In this document: in pieces, positions 12,166-22,546 of the stretch
How the letters are laid out: every line of letters starts with the position of its first letter
Position numbering within the stretch: the stretch's first letter is position 1
NCBI RefSeq assembly: GCF_000218685.1
Contig: NW_006763290.1
Coordinates: 4,242,908-4,306,907, forward strand
Origin: Serpula lacrymans var. lacrymans S7.9
Lineage: Eukaryota > Basidiomycota > Agaricomycetes > Boletales > Serpulaceae
Direction of reading: 5' to 3'
DNA length: 64,000 bases
Notes under the pieces: generated by a model
What the model saw: the letters and a program-made list of their open reading frames with translations, nothing else
Told to the model about the DNA's origin: nothing
Databases searched by the model: none
Translations under genes and position numbers: made by a program

Positions 12166-12414
12166 AAAGCCCCCCTGACACCATGTGACATGTGGCAAAT
12201 GTCTGGGATTATCCCATCTAATGGGATTATCCCACCATAACAAATGGTCTGATACCATGGGAAAATCCCAGAAGGGTGGTATTATCTCACTTCTGGGATG
12301 ATCCCATCCTTGCTGGAGCACTTGGGATGATACCAGGAAAAACAAGCTCTTAGCTTTATACATTTACACAGATAGTTGAAGCTAAATGCTTATGTTTTGG
12401 GGGTGACTGAAGTG
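12166..12414 (-). repeat. right long terminal inverted repeat of the hAT-like element
   Basis: Reverse complement of 8579-8829 with scattered differences; ends GGGGGTGACTGAAGTG before the target duplication. Confidence 0.85.
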
Positions 12415-12597
12415 GAGCCAGAAGCCTATCTGGATAACTCCCGCAACACTGTTTGCAAATTTTATTCTACAAATCCCTCAGCTCCTAGGAAGCTTAGAGG
12501 CATAGATTCAAAACTTTTTAATTCCCTTTTTCAAACTATGCCTGAAAATTTAACTACCACCTCCGGTATTTGGTCGAGCCTGGATGTCAAGCCTTAG
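12415..12597 (+). pseudogene. pol of gypsy A, 3' end after the insertion
   Basis: Resumes the chromodomain reading frame (EPEAYLDNSRNT) and ends with the C-terminal tail NLTTTSGIWSSLDVKP and TAG at 12595. It matches the last codons of element D. A purine tract, AGAAGGGGGGTAG, follows at once and leads into the 3' LTR. Confidence 0.9.
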
Positions 12598-12608
12598 AAG
12601 GGGGGTAG

Positions 12609-13035
12609 TGTTACAATAGTATTACAATAACACAAATTTTGGACCTTTCCTTTAATTTTCATTCTCCGCCTTAACCTTTTACTATAGTTCACACTCCATG
12701 CCATGCGGCACTTTCCTTTTTCATTCTAACTCCACTTTCTCGCTCGACGCTGCCTTTATTCTTCTTTTAGACACAAAGTCTCTCACGCAGTGGAGCTGAT
12801 CACATAGGCTGCGCCCTCTGACATCATCAGCCACTGCTTTTATCAACTGTGCAGTACATAGGTACAAACACTCTGTATTAGTATAAATACCCCAATAGAT
12901 CAAGGAGACTCCTCAGCGAGTCCTCCTGTTGTATACCAACAAACTCTCTGCAGCTTAAGGGGTAACCACTCCCTCATCACCACCTTTATAGTGTGTTCCT
13001 GTGTGCGCCAGAGTAACTAACTCTTGGTTGTTACA
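12609..13035 (+). repeat. 3' LTR of gypsy A (family 1)
   Basis: 427 bp running from TGTTACAATA to TTGTTACA. It contains a TATA-like TATAAATA at about 12882. Some 33 nt downstream is AGCGAGTCCT (12915-12924), complementary to the primer-binding position. Other family members lie at 16273 (-), 51266 (-), 57064 (-), 57235 (+) and 58808 (-). Confidence 0.93.
12882..12924 (+). promoter_or_regulatory. LTR TATA box and predicted RNA 5' end / primer segment
   Basis: TATAAATA at about 12882 is followed about 33 nt later by AGCGAGTCCTCCTG. The same AG(C/T)GAGTCCTCCTG segment is conserved in the otherwise diverged family-2 LTRs (17714, 24323, 25549). This fits a transcription start whose RNA end serves as primer. 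The start position is inferred, not shown. Confidence 0.5.
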
Positions 13036-13264
13036 GGGAGGGTATAAGGTATTGACCATTAGTCATACCTTGCATCCAAAAGAGGTAGTGTAAACTATGT
13101 AGTTTTAAGCCACATAGCTATTTACCAAGTTTGCAATTAAATTAGGACAATCTCATTGCAAACTCTTACATACCATTAAATATAACCCAGGTTAAATTCA
13201 GCACTGTGTGAGTTAGTGAGTGATAAAAGATAATCAGAGTGAACCACCATATATCAGTGAGACA
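13036..13264. other. short spacer between gypsy A and B
   Basis: Nothing recognised between the A 3' LTR and the protease remnant of element B. Confidence 0.4.
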
Positions 13265-13289
13265 CTCCCTAATTTACAATAATGCAGCA

Positions 13290-13840
13290 AACCGTGTTTA
13301 GTGTACTATCAACATTATAGACAGGAATAGACATATCTAATTTTACAAGGGGGAGTCTATTCTGCTCCACACAGACCTAATCTATGAAAATACTGTTAGC
13401 ACCTGAATCAAGCAGTGCGCTTGTTGGGTGTACTGTGCCTCGGGCAAGGTCTTCCACACCAACATCTAAACAGATCTCCTTTTGGAATAAATATGTGCAC
13501 ATCAACACACAGCTTGGGGTTTTAGTAGAAAGTGGCTCCAAAAAAGAAGAAGAATTATCAAAAGAAACATGTTTTACTACTTTAGACTTTTCTATATTTT
13601 TATTTTTATTTTGACCAGAATCAAGCACCCTAGTATTTGTCTCACCAGGGCCACGCTCCTGGGGAAAATGCTGGTGCAGTGGTAGTATCATAAATATTGC
13701 AGTTACATTTTAACAAATTTAGAAATCTATGTACAAAATGGGGAGCCACCCCCTTTTCTCTATTGCTCGTGCAACACCCCAGAGCAGAGGCCACCTTGCT
13801 GTGGTTTACTTCATCATTACATGAAGCAAAGGCACCCAAG
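13290..13840 (-). pseudogene. protease region of gypsy B
   Basis: Aspartic-protease remnant with the active-site string LLDSGANSIFID, as in D (LLDSGANGIFID). It would cleave the Gag-Pol polyprotein. A frameshift near 13640 and a short tail with stops make it inactive. Confidence 0.8.
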
Positions 13841-15255
13841 TGACTTAAGCTCTGAACTCTTTTCCCTAAGCTTTCATCTCAGTGATTGGTTGATCATAGA
13901 AAAAAGCTCAGATTTTGTTGTACGGACAATTGGCCAGAGTATTGAGTCAACTGTCCAGCTGTTCTGCTTCTATTTGGTGCACCTGGCACCCGTTGTTTTG
14001 TCTTTGTTGGGCAGCCTACACTCCATTTTTACAGTGTTGGGATATGTGTCCCTCCTTGCTGCAATTGTAGCTGTTGGCCTTGAATCTGCGCATCTGTCCG
14101 CCTTGGACCACACTTGTTACGCTTGGAATGTACAAGCCTGGTAACAAGAGGGGTTTCTGGCAATGAAGCGGTTTCTGATAAGCCCGTAGGTAACGGGTTT
14201 GAGATGTATTCTGATGAAGAGGATTTTACTGATGAATACCAAGTTGCACTGTTGAAGCGTACAATTGTATTGGAGATGTAATCCACAATACAGGCATGTA
14301 TATATACTGTCTACTTTAGGGTAGGTGTTTGTGTTGAACAAACAATGACAGGTGAGACCGTAATAGGTAACTAGTGTGGGAAAATATGAGTGAGTAGCGG
14401 TAGGTAGCTACTCTAAGAAGAAATAAAGTCCATGAGAGATACAGTATGTAACAACACTGATATCCATGGGGGCCCCCTGCCCTTATGGCAGCCCAAACAG
14501 CTTAAACCCATGAGAATGACTTTGATTTTGGTTTGATGACCCAGGGCACCTCTGGGAATAACTGTTTTTGGTGGTGAACCCGCCACCGAATTGCATTTGG
14601 TCAAGCTCCAGAGCTCTCCTGATTATGCGGACCTCTTCTGCAGCTGCTAAGAGATTCTTGTTTCTCATGTCCTGCAGATAGAGTTGTTGTACAATGGCTT
14701 GTGACACATTGTGTTCTAACAATTCTACAGCATTTCCATTTCCAAGACCTCCTTGGATGGAGACGGCCATGAACTGGGTTATGAAGTCATCTGTCCTCAT
14801 ATTTCCTTGTTTGAAGGAACAGATTTGCTGATGTGCCCTGTCATGCTCAGCTTCGGGTTTGAAATATTTTTTGATCTCTACTTTGAGATTGTCCCAGGTA
14901 GGCCAGTGACCAGCGGTGTAGCATTCTTGGAGTCTAACTTGGGTGTATTGACCCACTACAGGTCCTTTGAGTCTAGACAGCACGGCTGTTGCTATTTTGA
15001 AATCATCGGCAAACACGTCCCAGTTTGCCTTGATCCAATTTTGGAGCTTGATCTACCATTCAGCAAATTGAGCCCAGTCTCCTTTGAAAGTGCTGGGGTC
15101 AGTGACAATTTTGACTTTTTAATTGAATTCTTGCTCAACTTGTTCAGGGGGGTTTGCCTGAATTTTGCTGAGCTGGGTGGTTAACATCAGAATCTGTGCA
15201 TGCACATTATGCAGCAGAGTGTTAACATCAGGTTGGTGGGGTTGCAACAATATGT
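13841..15255 (-). pseudogene. gag of gypsy B, split by a solo LTR
   Basis: Capsid part at 15016-14483 (FADDFKIATAVLSRLKGPVV, then YFKPEAEHDRAHQQICSFKQ). A zinc-knuckle remnant lies on the other side of the LTR, with CX2C changed to YNCSKEGHISQHC. The slippery heptamer GGGAAAA is conserved near 13860-13866. Confidence 0.82.
14115..14453. repeat. solo LTR of the chromovirus-C family
   Basis: 339 bp from TGTTACGCTTGG to GTATGTAACA, flanked by ACACT on both sides (14110-14114 and 14454-14458). It is homologous to the 340-bp LTR at 43695-44034. Only one LTR is present, so the internal part was lost by LTR-LTR recombination. Confidence 0.93.
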
Positions 15256-15679
15256 CAACTTGTTCTCTTGGTAAAATGAAAAAAAAAATGTAACTGGGGT
15301 CCCCAGTTGCTATCTGCAGATCTACCTCTTCCCAGCTGAGTATTGGATATCAATCTCCAACTACCCAAACTATAGTATTTGAAAAAATATATGAAAAAAA
15401 TGTAAATGTAAGAAACCCTGGTCCAAACAGTTGTCAGGGGGTGGTCTGCTTGTTAAGCTGTCGACCCTTCTCCAGACTGGCGGAGGCAAGTGCCTGGCCT
15501 GGTCAGAGGAAAGAGAAAGAGAAGTTTTGTATGCAAATTATAATCAATCAACAGTGGTTCCACACCAACTGCTGAGCTATAGTACTCCCCTTAACACTGG
15601 GGCCAAAGTCTTACTGTTCAAAAGACTCCACTTAACCCTGTGGTCCGGGTTTGCACAAAGTGCGAGATAGATCTGCTGG

Positions 15680-15940
15680 AACACAATATGGCCACTCATT
15701 TTGCAGAACAGACAGGTCTATCTGTAGGATATGAGAAGCAAGAACCTTGCACAGGTGGCAAAAGAGGTCCGCATAATTGGTAGGGCCATGGAGCTCAACA
15801 AAATGCAATCAGGACCATCACCAAAAACAACTATTCACAGAGGCACCCTGGGTTATCAAACCATCAACAAAATCACTCTCACAGGTTCAAGCTGTTTGGG
15901 CTACAGCCAGGGCAGGGTGGATATTGGCACAGTCCAGTTA
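15680..15940 (+). pseudogene. gag fragment, plus strand, A/D lineage
   Basis: Encodes MRSKNLAQVAKEVRIIGRAM and, through a frame change, the HGFKLFGLQPGQG-type region of D Gag upstream of the zinc knuckle. It has opposite orientation to B and no flanking LTR, so it is an independent fragment. Confidence 0.75.
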
Positions 15941-15964
15941 TATCCAGCTTCAGTCTCCTTGTAA

Positions 15965-16272
15965 CCTTTTGTTCCTCCTATGTTACACATTCTACAGAAA
16001 TAATTACATTTTGGCTTGCATAGGATTGTCTCCTGCAATAAAGAGGGAATGTGGGATAAGCATAACCTCTTCTTCATCTCTACAATCCTATGCTGTGATC
16101 CCAGCTTTGATATTTTTTAATTAGTCTATGCATGGTTATTTCTGATTGCTAACTCACCAAATTGCCACTTCATGGCTCACATAAGTTCCATTAGGGCTGT
16201 ATTTGGAGGAGATGTTAGAAATTTAACATAAAAGTCTTATTCTAAGACCTCTTGAGGTAAGTTTACATTGGA
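15965..16272. other. spacer, nothing recognised
   Basis: AT-rich sequence with no supported feature. Confidence 0.4.
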
Positions 16273-16592
16273 TGTAACAACCAAATTTTTAAAAGTTAGT
16301 TGTGGGTATACAACAGAAGAACGCACTGATGAGTCTCCTGGATCTATTGGGGTATATACTACTATAGTTTATTTGTACATGTTATACTATACAGTTGACA
16401 AAACAGTGGTGGATGATGTCATAGGGCACAGCCCGTATGGCCATCTCTACCATGTGAGAGAGTTATTATCTAAAATAAAGGGAAGCAGTGCAGTGCAAGA
16501 AAATGGAGTTTGAACAAAAGAAAAGTGCCACATGGCACAGTGTGTAAAAACTGAGAATAAAAGTTGAAGGTCAGAGAATTTGTGTATCGTAG
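16273..16592 (-). repeat. degenerate family-1 LTR, minus strand
   Basis: Begins TGTAACAACCAA and, after a deletion of about 70 bp relative to the D LTR, continues through GAGTCTCCTGGATCTATTGG to a worn end near 16592. No target duplication seen. Confidence 0.75.
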
Positions 16593-17713
16593 CATTGGAC
16601 ATATAAATAATGTGGTGCTTATTCCACTGCTTTGAAATGTTGCCAGAAGGATGGAATATACCATTTAATCTTTAGCCTTTTTTTAAAGTAGGTGTGGGAG
16701 GAGCTTTGTATATTCTGTAGATGACTCTGTAATGGTAGATTAACTCAAAATTTTCATTGTATTGACTGATCAAGCACCTGTAAGCCTGCAAGCAAGCTCA
16801 TTTTCACAGTGCGCAATGTCTTCACACAAGTATTGGAAATCTGAATTAGGGATAATTTCTTTTTCACTGTTTATAATAAAGCCAGCTTGGATATAACAAA
16901 GTTAGATTGATTTACTCAGCACAAACTAACTTTACCTCAGTCTTTTGGACAGAGCCACCCAGAGCATAAAGCTCCTTGGAGCCTTCCAAATCTCCAGTAG
17001 TAAAGCCTGTATCTGTATATGATGCCACAAAAACTGCTTAGGAATGAAATGATTTCCCAAGCATTCCTGTAACATTTTGTCTACAAAATGAACCTTACCA
17101 TTTACACAAGCCATTGGAGGTAAGGGGGACTGTAACAACATCCATTGTAATGATGATTGTAATGTCATACATGTAGCATGGTATTTGTATATTTGTAGAG
17201 CAGATGTATTGCCATTGTTCAATGCCAGTCTTTTTTGAGAGGACACACCATACAAACCACATAGCCTATCTTTGCTGTATTGCATGACTACATGGGTTGG
17301 TGGTAATCAGTTTGTGAAGGAATAAATACACTCACTTTGGCTCTCTTTTATTCATGAAGCCATTCCTTCTGCAAGTGATTGACTGCTTGATGGTAGGGAA
17401 AATGTGCCAGTGTGTCATTGAATCACGATCATATGATTGCATTGTCATTGCCATTAATCTGAAAGTCATGTGCCTATTTGATGTTCCATGGTCTGTTGTT
17501 CAAAACAACCCAAGACTCCTGAAGCACTTTGGATTACATGGATACTCAGCAGGAAATTCTTGAAACTTCCACTGTCCCTCCATCAGTGCACTATAATGGT
17601 TCACAAGATGCCTCACTGAAGCCGGTCTTAGTCACTATATGTTTTCCTGGTGCTATTCAAAGTGAATTGTGCATGATGATGTTGTAAGGATTGTTTTACT
17701 CCCTAACTCTAGC
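16593..17713. other. spacer, nothing supported
   Basis: AT-rich. The longest frame is 117 codons on the minus strand (16932-17285), without recognisable domains. I would not call it a gene. Confidence 0.4.
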
Positions 17714-18130
17714 TGTTACAATTGACATACCAGCATCTACTTACGCTTCACTTTTGTACTTTTACTTTTCATTTTCCAACTCACATGACTGATCATGTGA
17801 CCATTGACTTTACTTCATATTTTCGGACTTTTCATAGTCACATGACCAATCATATGACACATCACCTGACCAGTGTCTAGAATCATCATGTGACCAATCA
17901 CATGCTAGACATTGGACTATGAACTTTATTTACTACTGTACAGTACCTCGTATATTTTAGTATATATAATGGAGCAATACATGAGGAGGGACTCAGTGAG
18001 TCCTCTTCTAGTGTCTACCAACATTAGTATGACAAGTTCCCTCTCTTAATGAGTTGTACACTTCCTTATCCTCCGTTAAGTGTGGTTGTTGTTGTGCTCC
18101 AGTGCCCCAAGACTGTGTCTTGTTGGTGTT
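17714..18130 (+). repeat. family-2 LTR, worn 3' end
   Basis: Begins TGTTACAATTGACATACC and aligns by eye with the LTR at 25549-25953, including three CATGTGACNNNTCACATG-type palindromes, a TATA region and GGACTCAGTGAGTCCTC. The last 80 bp are strongly diverged, so the end is approximate. Confidence 0.75.
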
Positions 18131-19136
18131 GCCACACTAGCTGGTTTTAGCTGATTTTTTCTTCTACAAACAACCAATTAAAATTTTGGTCTCTCTCACA
18201 AAACCTATAGTAAAAGCGATAACATGGGATATATGGAGGTCAGAAATTTTGTTATGCTTGGGCAATGTAAGTGTTTATTCCTTCTTTCTTTCTCTACTGT
18301 CACATTGTTCTGACCAATCTCTGATATACAATTTGCTAAGATGTCTTCCCGGATAAGTGGCAACAAAGACGTATTCTCAGATGGTGGCTTGCATGCCCAT
18401 ATCCCCTTCTTCCGTCTTCCCCACTCCTTTGATTATTCCAAATAGGCACACTGGACAGTGCATTACAAAGAGGTTCAATTGTGGCTTGTAGCCCTGCCCG
18501 CTCATTCACAGGAATGGGCTTGGGGTCATAATGTATTTTGGCTCACCGTCCTTGGTGCAAACCCAAGTTTCCTATGTGGTAAGTGGGCTCAATGGGATGC
18601 AAGGATCCATTGGAGGGTGTTTGTGTCAAGCACTGGCTTACGGGAGAGCTGAGTGAAGATATGGAGAGGCCATCAGTTAGTGGCCCAAAGCATATTCTTG
18701 CATACATATGGTCAGAATTCAACCAATGTGTTCCCTTATTGTATCCTTATCCCGTTATTTCACCTTGCTAAACATGTTTGTTCTTGCCAAAGAAAATTGT
18801 AATATGTACCTTGGGTGGATGCTACAATATTCTGAATTGATTTTTTGTTGTGGAGTTGAAGAAAACTCCTTGCAAACCGTGTATTATTTAGACTTAAATA
18901 TTATACACCCCAGTCATGTAGATAAAGTATAATATGTATGCTATATAGAGAATACATTCCAAGTATATGGCTGCTATGTTTCCTTGCTATACAAGGGCCA
19001 TATATTAGTAGCTGCTCACCGCCATATGTGTCACAATATATCCACACCATGTCCTAGAATCAATATGGCACGCATAAATTTGGAAATCATTGGGGCTATA
19101 CGGAAGATAGCCATAAAGCCTAGAATTGGCCGTGTA
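18131..19136. other. spacer, nothing supported
   Basis: Short frames of 60-74 codons only; no domain, RNA gene or repeat recognised. Confidence 0.4.
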
Positions 19137-19449
19137 CACAGCAAGCATAGCTGACTTTTGTCACACCCAAAATTGATGAAAAAGCCTGAAAGTAGTTAAA
19201 ATATTTGATTGTACTTTGGACCTACAAGATTTTGTGAGAATAATGTATTTTTGTTAACATATTTCTATTTTTCCACACAAAACATAGTATCCATGGAAAT
19301 ATGTCAACCAAAATACATCATTCTCACAAAATCTTGTAGGTCCAAAATATAATCAAATATGTTAACTACTTTCAGGCTTTTACATTTTAACTACTTTCAG
19401 ACTTTTTCATTGATTTTGGGTGTGACAAAAGTTGGTTATGCTTGCTGTG
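19137..19449. mobile_element. 313-bp foldback / MITE-like inverted repeat
   Basis: The left arm CACAGCAAGCATAGCTGACT... pairs with the right arm ending ...GCTTGCTGTG. Both arms carry GTCACACCCAAAAT, GCCTGAAAGTAGTTAA and ACCTACAAGATTTTGTGAGA. A short tandem duplication of the GAAAGTAGTTAA block is present only on the right. The loop is near 19275. No target duplication was obvious. It lies 138 bp beyond the stop codon of the TBL1-like gene. Confidence 0.8.
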
Positions 19450-19586
19450 GAATTCATAACAGACGAAATCGGTAATTTCGGGCAGTTGAAATTTTGAACG
19501 AGATACATTGTTTTTCAAATCATTTTCAAAGACATTTCAGGACGATAAAATCTCCTCAATCTCAAGCGTTAGAGAACCATGATGAT

Positions 19587-21723
19587 TCAAGTATCGAGCT
19601 GAGGAGCAGTTATCTTCCTGAAATTTATCACCGCAACTGCGCGGCTTTCCAGTGCTACAGATACCAGGCTTTCTTTCCCCCAACTGTGCCAGTCTATTTC
19701 GAAGATACCAGACTTCTCACCCGTATACCACGACCATAACTTTTCTTTCACCTAAATTTGATAAGCCAGGTCCTGCATCGCGCCCATAACACACTTTTGA
19801 CATACCTCTGTGTCATAAATGTGGAGCCACCCGTCGCCTCCGCCAGTTGCAAGGTGCCGTCCATCAGGACTGAATGACAAGGCATAGACATGCTTGAAAT
19901 GATCCATAAAGACCCTCAAGCATTCACCCGTCTTGGAATCCCACAGCCGCGCCGTCAGATCAAACGATGCACTACCAATGCTAAGCATCAAGATAATGAA
20001 ACCCGAAGCAAGAGATGCTACTTACGTAGCTACTAGTTCATTATGTTCAAGAGAGCTATTAGGGCTCCAGTCAATACCTGTAAGACACGAGGTATGTCCT
20101 GCTAATATGACACAATCGTCCGCGTATTTTGGGTTGTGGATATCTGTAACATCCCATATCCGCGCGGTCCCGTCATCGGCGCATGAGGCGAGGTGAGTTT
20201 TAGAAGGGCTGCACTTCACAGAATTCACTTCGTTTGTATGTCCCCTGTGCGAAAGATAAGTATGGGGGGCATTCCCTTGGTATAAATCCACTTGCTTCAG
20301 GGTTACAATGTGCTTGGTTTCTCCCAGTGACATTATATATATCATACGATCCGCCCCACAACTAGCAAATGTAAAATCATCGAGCCAAACAATATCTAGG
20401 CAGCAGTCTTGTTTTTGGTGAATACCACGCAATTCAGAAAAAGCTGCATACTGACCTTCATGGCTACGGTAGTGTCGATGAACCTTCCTATTCTTGACGT
20501 CCCACACGCACGACGTACCATCCAAACTTGCAGTGACCACCCACTGACCAGATGGCGAAAATTTGGCGGCAAAGATAGGGCCCTAGATAAACGATGCTAC
20601 TGAATTTGTGAATGGAGATAAATTACCTGTTCTTTCTCACTTTATGTCGATTATCAGAAAAATATAGTTTACCAGACGCCGTACAAATACGTAAAATGGA
20701 ATCATAGGACCCGATTGCCAATAGTGAACCATCGCTATTCCAGTCCAACGAGGTCAAATCAGCTTGTGTTGCTGCTGCTAGATCCGTCAATGCGATTGCA
20801 GGATCCAACTGAGGTTGAGCAAATACGTCGTCGTCGGTTACAGGGATGTTCCAGTAATTTAGGACAGCATCTCTAGAACTACATGGAATAATCTGAGGAA
20901 ATGTATAGAAATGTTTTGCATAAACATACCCTGACACTAGTTGTCCTCTTATGATTGGGTTCCAAGAGCAAACGAAGACCTAAGAAGACACATGGAACGT
21001 TAATCAATATTGTACTGCGCACGAACATATCCTTACCTCTGATGTGTGGGCCTGCAGAAGGCGAACTGATTTAGGACGAGATTCATCATCAGAAACGAAC
21101 TGCCTCTTGGGCTTTCCCTGTTTTCCGGACTCCGAAGGAGATAATACTAGCGACAGTTCTATGGACCNNNNNNNNNNNNNNNNNNNNNNNNNNNNNNNNN
21201 NNNNNNNNNNNNNNNNNNNNNNNNNNNNNNNNNNNNNNNNNNNNNNNNNNNNNNNNNNNNNNNNNNNTGCTAGCTTTTCTCTTCAGTCAGAGCCGTCACA
21301 TATTCCACGGCTGGAATCAACTACATCTGGAGTATAACCTAATGAAGGAAAAGAAGGATCATTGAGAGATCCGACGGGGTCCAGCGAGCACACATGTGGT
21401 TCAAGCAACGAAAAGTTAATGTTGCAACTAGTTGACATATTATCCCCTTTCCAATGAGCTTCTGTTTCTTTATAGAGCAGAGCTTTGGAAAGGAGGTCCA
21501 CTAATTCACCTCGGCGTATATGCTTTTTGGATTGAATGGACTGGTCAAGGCGAGCCTCTGCGCGAAGACTGAACGCCGAGTGCTGAAATCCTAGCATAAG
21601 CTGTGGTAAGCGAGACCACCGTGCATGTATAGATGAAACTCAACCAGAATCTTCAAAGTACGCATGTACAAGACAATTTATCTCGTCTGCTGTGATGAGA
21701 ATGGGCGCTATCATCGTAGACAT
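19587..21723 (-). CDS. TBL1: TBL1/SIF2-type LisH and WD40 corepressor subunit
   Basis: Predicted nuclear scaffold of the SET3/NCoR-type histone-deacetylase complex. ATG at 21723 starts exon 1. Splicing to 21590 restores a LisH dimerisation motif (EINCLVHAYFEDS then GFQHSAFSLRAE). After a low-complexity linker and an assembly gap come WD40 blades: HTSEVFVCSWNPI, ADLTSLDWNSDGSLLAIGSY, FSPSGQWVVTASLDGTSCVW, GHTNEVNSVKCSPSKTHLAS, HVYALSFSPDGRHLATGGGD. The last exon (about 19740-19587) gives SGIFEIDWHSWGKESLV and the stop. Exons are joined by short GT-AG introns. The order LisH then eight or so WD repeats is that of TBL1/SIF2. Part of the linker is hidden in the N-run. Confidence 0.93.
21168..21267. 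other. assembly gap of 100 N inside the TBL1-like gene
   Basis: Exactly 100 N, a conventional placeholder for a gap of unknown size. It falls between the LisH exon and the first WD40 exon, probably in the linker. Confidence 1.
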
Positions 21724-21877
21724 GTTGTAGGTGGACCTTACTACACCTGAATTCAGATAGATAAACGTGAGACATTACGCAGTGAGGCTTAAACGGAGCA
21801 TGAAGTTTTTCGCAGCGCCGACGAACGGCATGACATTGAGGTTGTCAGAGTCTAATCCAGGCGCCTCCCAACCCACA

Positions 21878-22015
21878 CACTGCGGGCATTGGCTTATTTA
21901 AGCCCAGCTTATATCCTGAAAACATTCAATTTTAGCTTTTTCTAGCCAATCAGAACCCAGAACTCCCATATTTTCAGGATATAAGCTGGGCTTAAATAAG
22001 CCAATGCCTGCAGTG
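21878..22015. mobile_element. 138-bp CACTG-ended MITE, copy 2
   Basis: Starts CACTGCGGGCATTGGC, ends GCCAATGCCTGCAGTG, and is flanked by ACA on both sides (21875-21877 and 22016-22018). It is the same length as copy 1 at 438-575 and homologous to it in inverse orientation. It lies 155 bp upstream of the TBL1-like start codon, inside or next to its promoter. Confidence 0.88.
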
Positions 22016-22018
22016 ACA

Positions 22019-22546
22019 GTGTCCCAAACCTGCACTATTTCCACCTGGCTATCCCCGTAACCAAGTCTAAGTAAAGTGACTGGCGCACTTTACTTAAACT
22101 CAGACAACAGATTTTTCCAACACCAGCATTAAAACAGGCTCCTCCACAGCCACTGTGTCGAGAGAGGAGGACTTAATCCTAGAGCCACAAAATAATGATG
22201 AGATTAGATATGATAAGATATGATAAGATAATAATTCAAAGTCAGCACATCTTTATTCCTCGCTCTCTCTCCACAGCAGCTGCAAATTAACATTTGTAAA
22301 CAAAGACTTGCCACACTGACAGTGACGAGCCTCGACATTGGCTACCATCAGACATCAAAAATCAATTGCAGACCGATTAATGATGTCAAGTAAGTTCACA
22401 ATAATCTCAGTGCCCCACTCTATCAGTCTATAACTGATCATGTACCCAACCGCATCACTGATTGAGCAATTATTACTCTGCAAAGTGCTGCCTTCTGATC
22501 TGATTGTCTCACTTCTTAAAGATGACCAATATGCCAGTCATAATAA
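22019..22546. other. spacer with short GATAAGATAT tandem repeat
   Basis: No gene. A short GATAAGATAT-type tandem repeat lies at about 22199-22232. Confidence 0.5.

Larger units (their letters stand above)
8579..12414. mobile_element. 3.8-kb non-autonomous hAT-like transposon with internal minisatellite
   Basis: The insertion splits the chromodomain codons of gypsy A. Both sides carry GAGCCAGA (8571-8578 and 12415-12422), an 8-bp target duplication. The ends are CACTTCAGTC and GACTGAAGTG, and the terminal inverted repeats extend about 250 bp (8579-8829 against 12166-12414). No transposase is present inside. An 8-bp duplication is characteristic of hAT elements (also P and Merlin), so I place it there tentatively. 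The interior holds a roughly 175-bp direct duplication (9329-9680) and a 1-kb tandem array. Confidence 0.85.
4647..13035 (+). mobile_element. Ty3/gypsy chromovirus A, 5'-LTR-truncated, interrupted
   Basis: This plus-strand element has an 84-bp remnant of the 5' LTR, a leader, gag, a decayed pol ending in a chromodomain, a purine-rich tract and a complete 3' LTR (12609-13035). Pol is split by a 3.8-kb insertion (8579-12414). Relative to sister element D (51266-57901) it lacks gag C-terminus plus protease (junction near 5757) and has two small integrase deletions (near 7715 and 7980). At least five premature stops are present. It cannot be autonomous. Confidence 0.92.
13265..15670 (-). mobile_element. 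Ty3/gypsy fragment B (leader, gag, protease)
   Basis: Minus-strand copy of the A/D lineage. The leader occupies 15300-15670, Gag about 15250-13850 and the protease segment 13840-13270, after which homology to D stops. The Gag start codon has become ATA. A solo LTR of another family is inserted at 14115-14453. Reverse transcriptase and everything downstream are missing. Confidence 0.85.
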
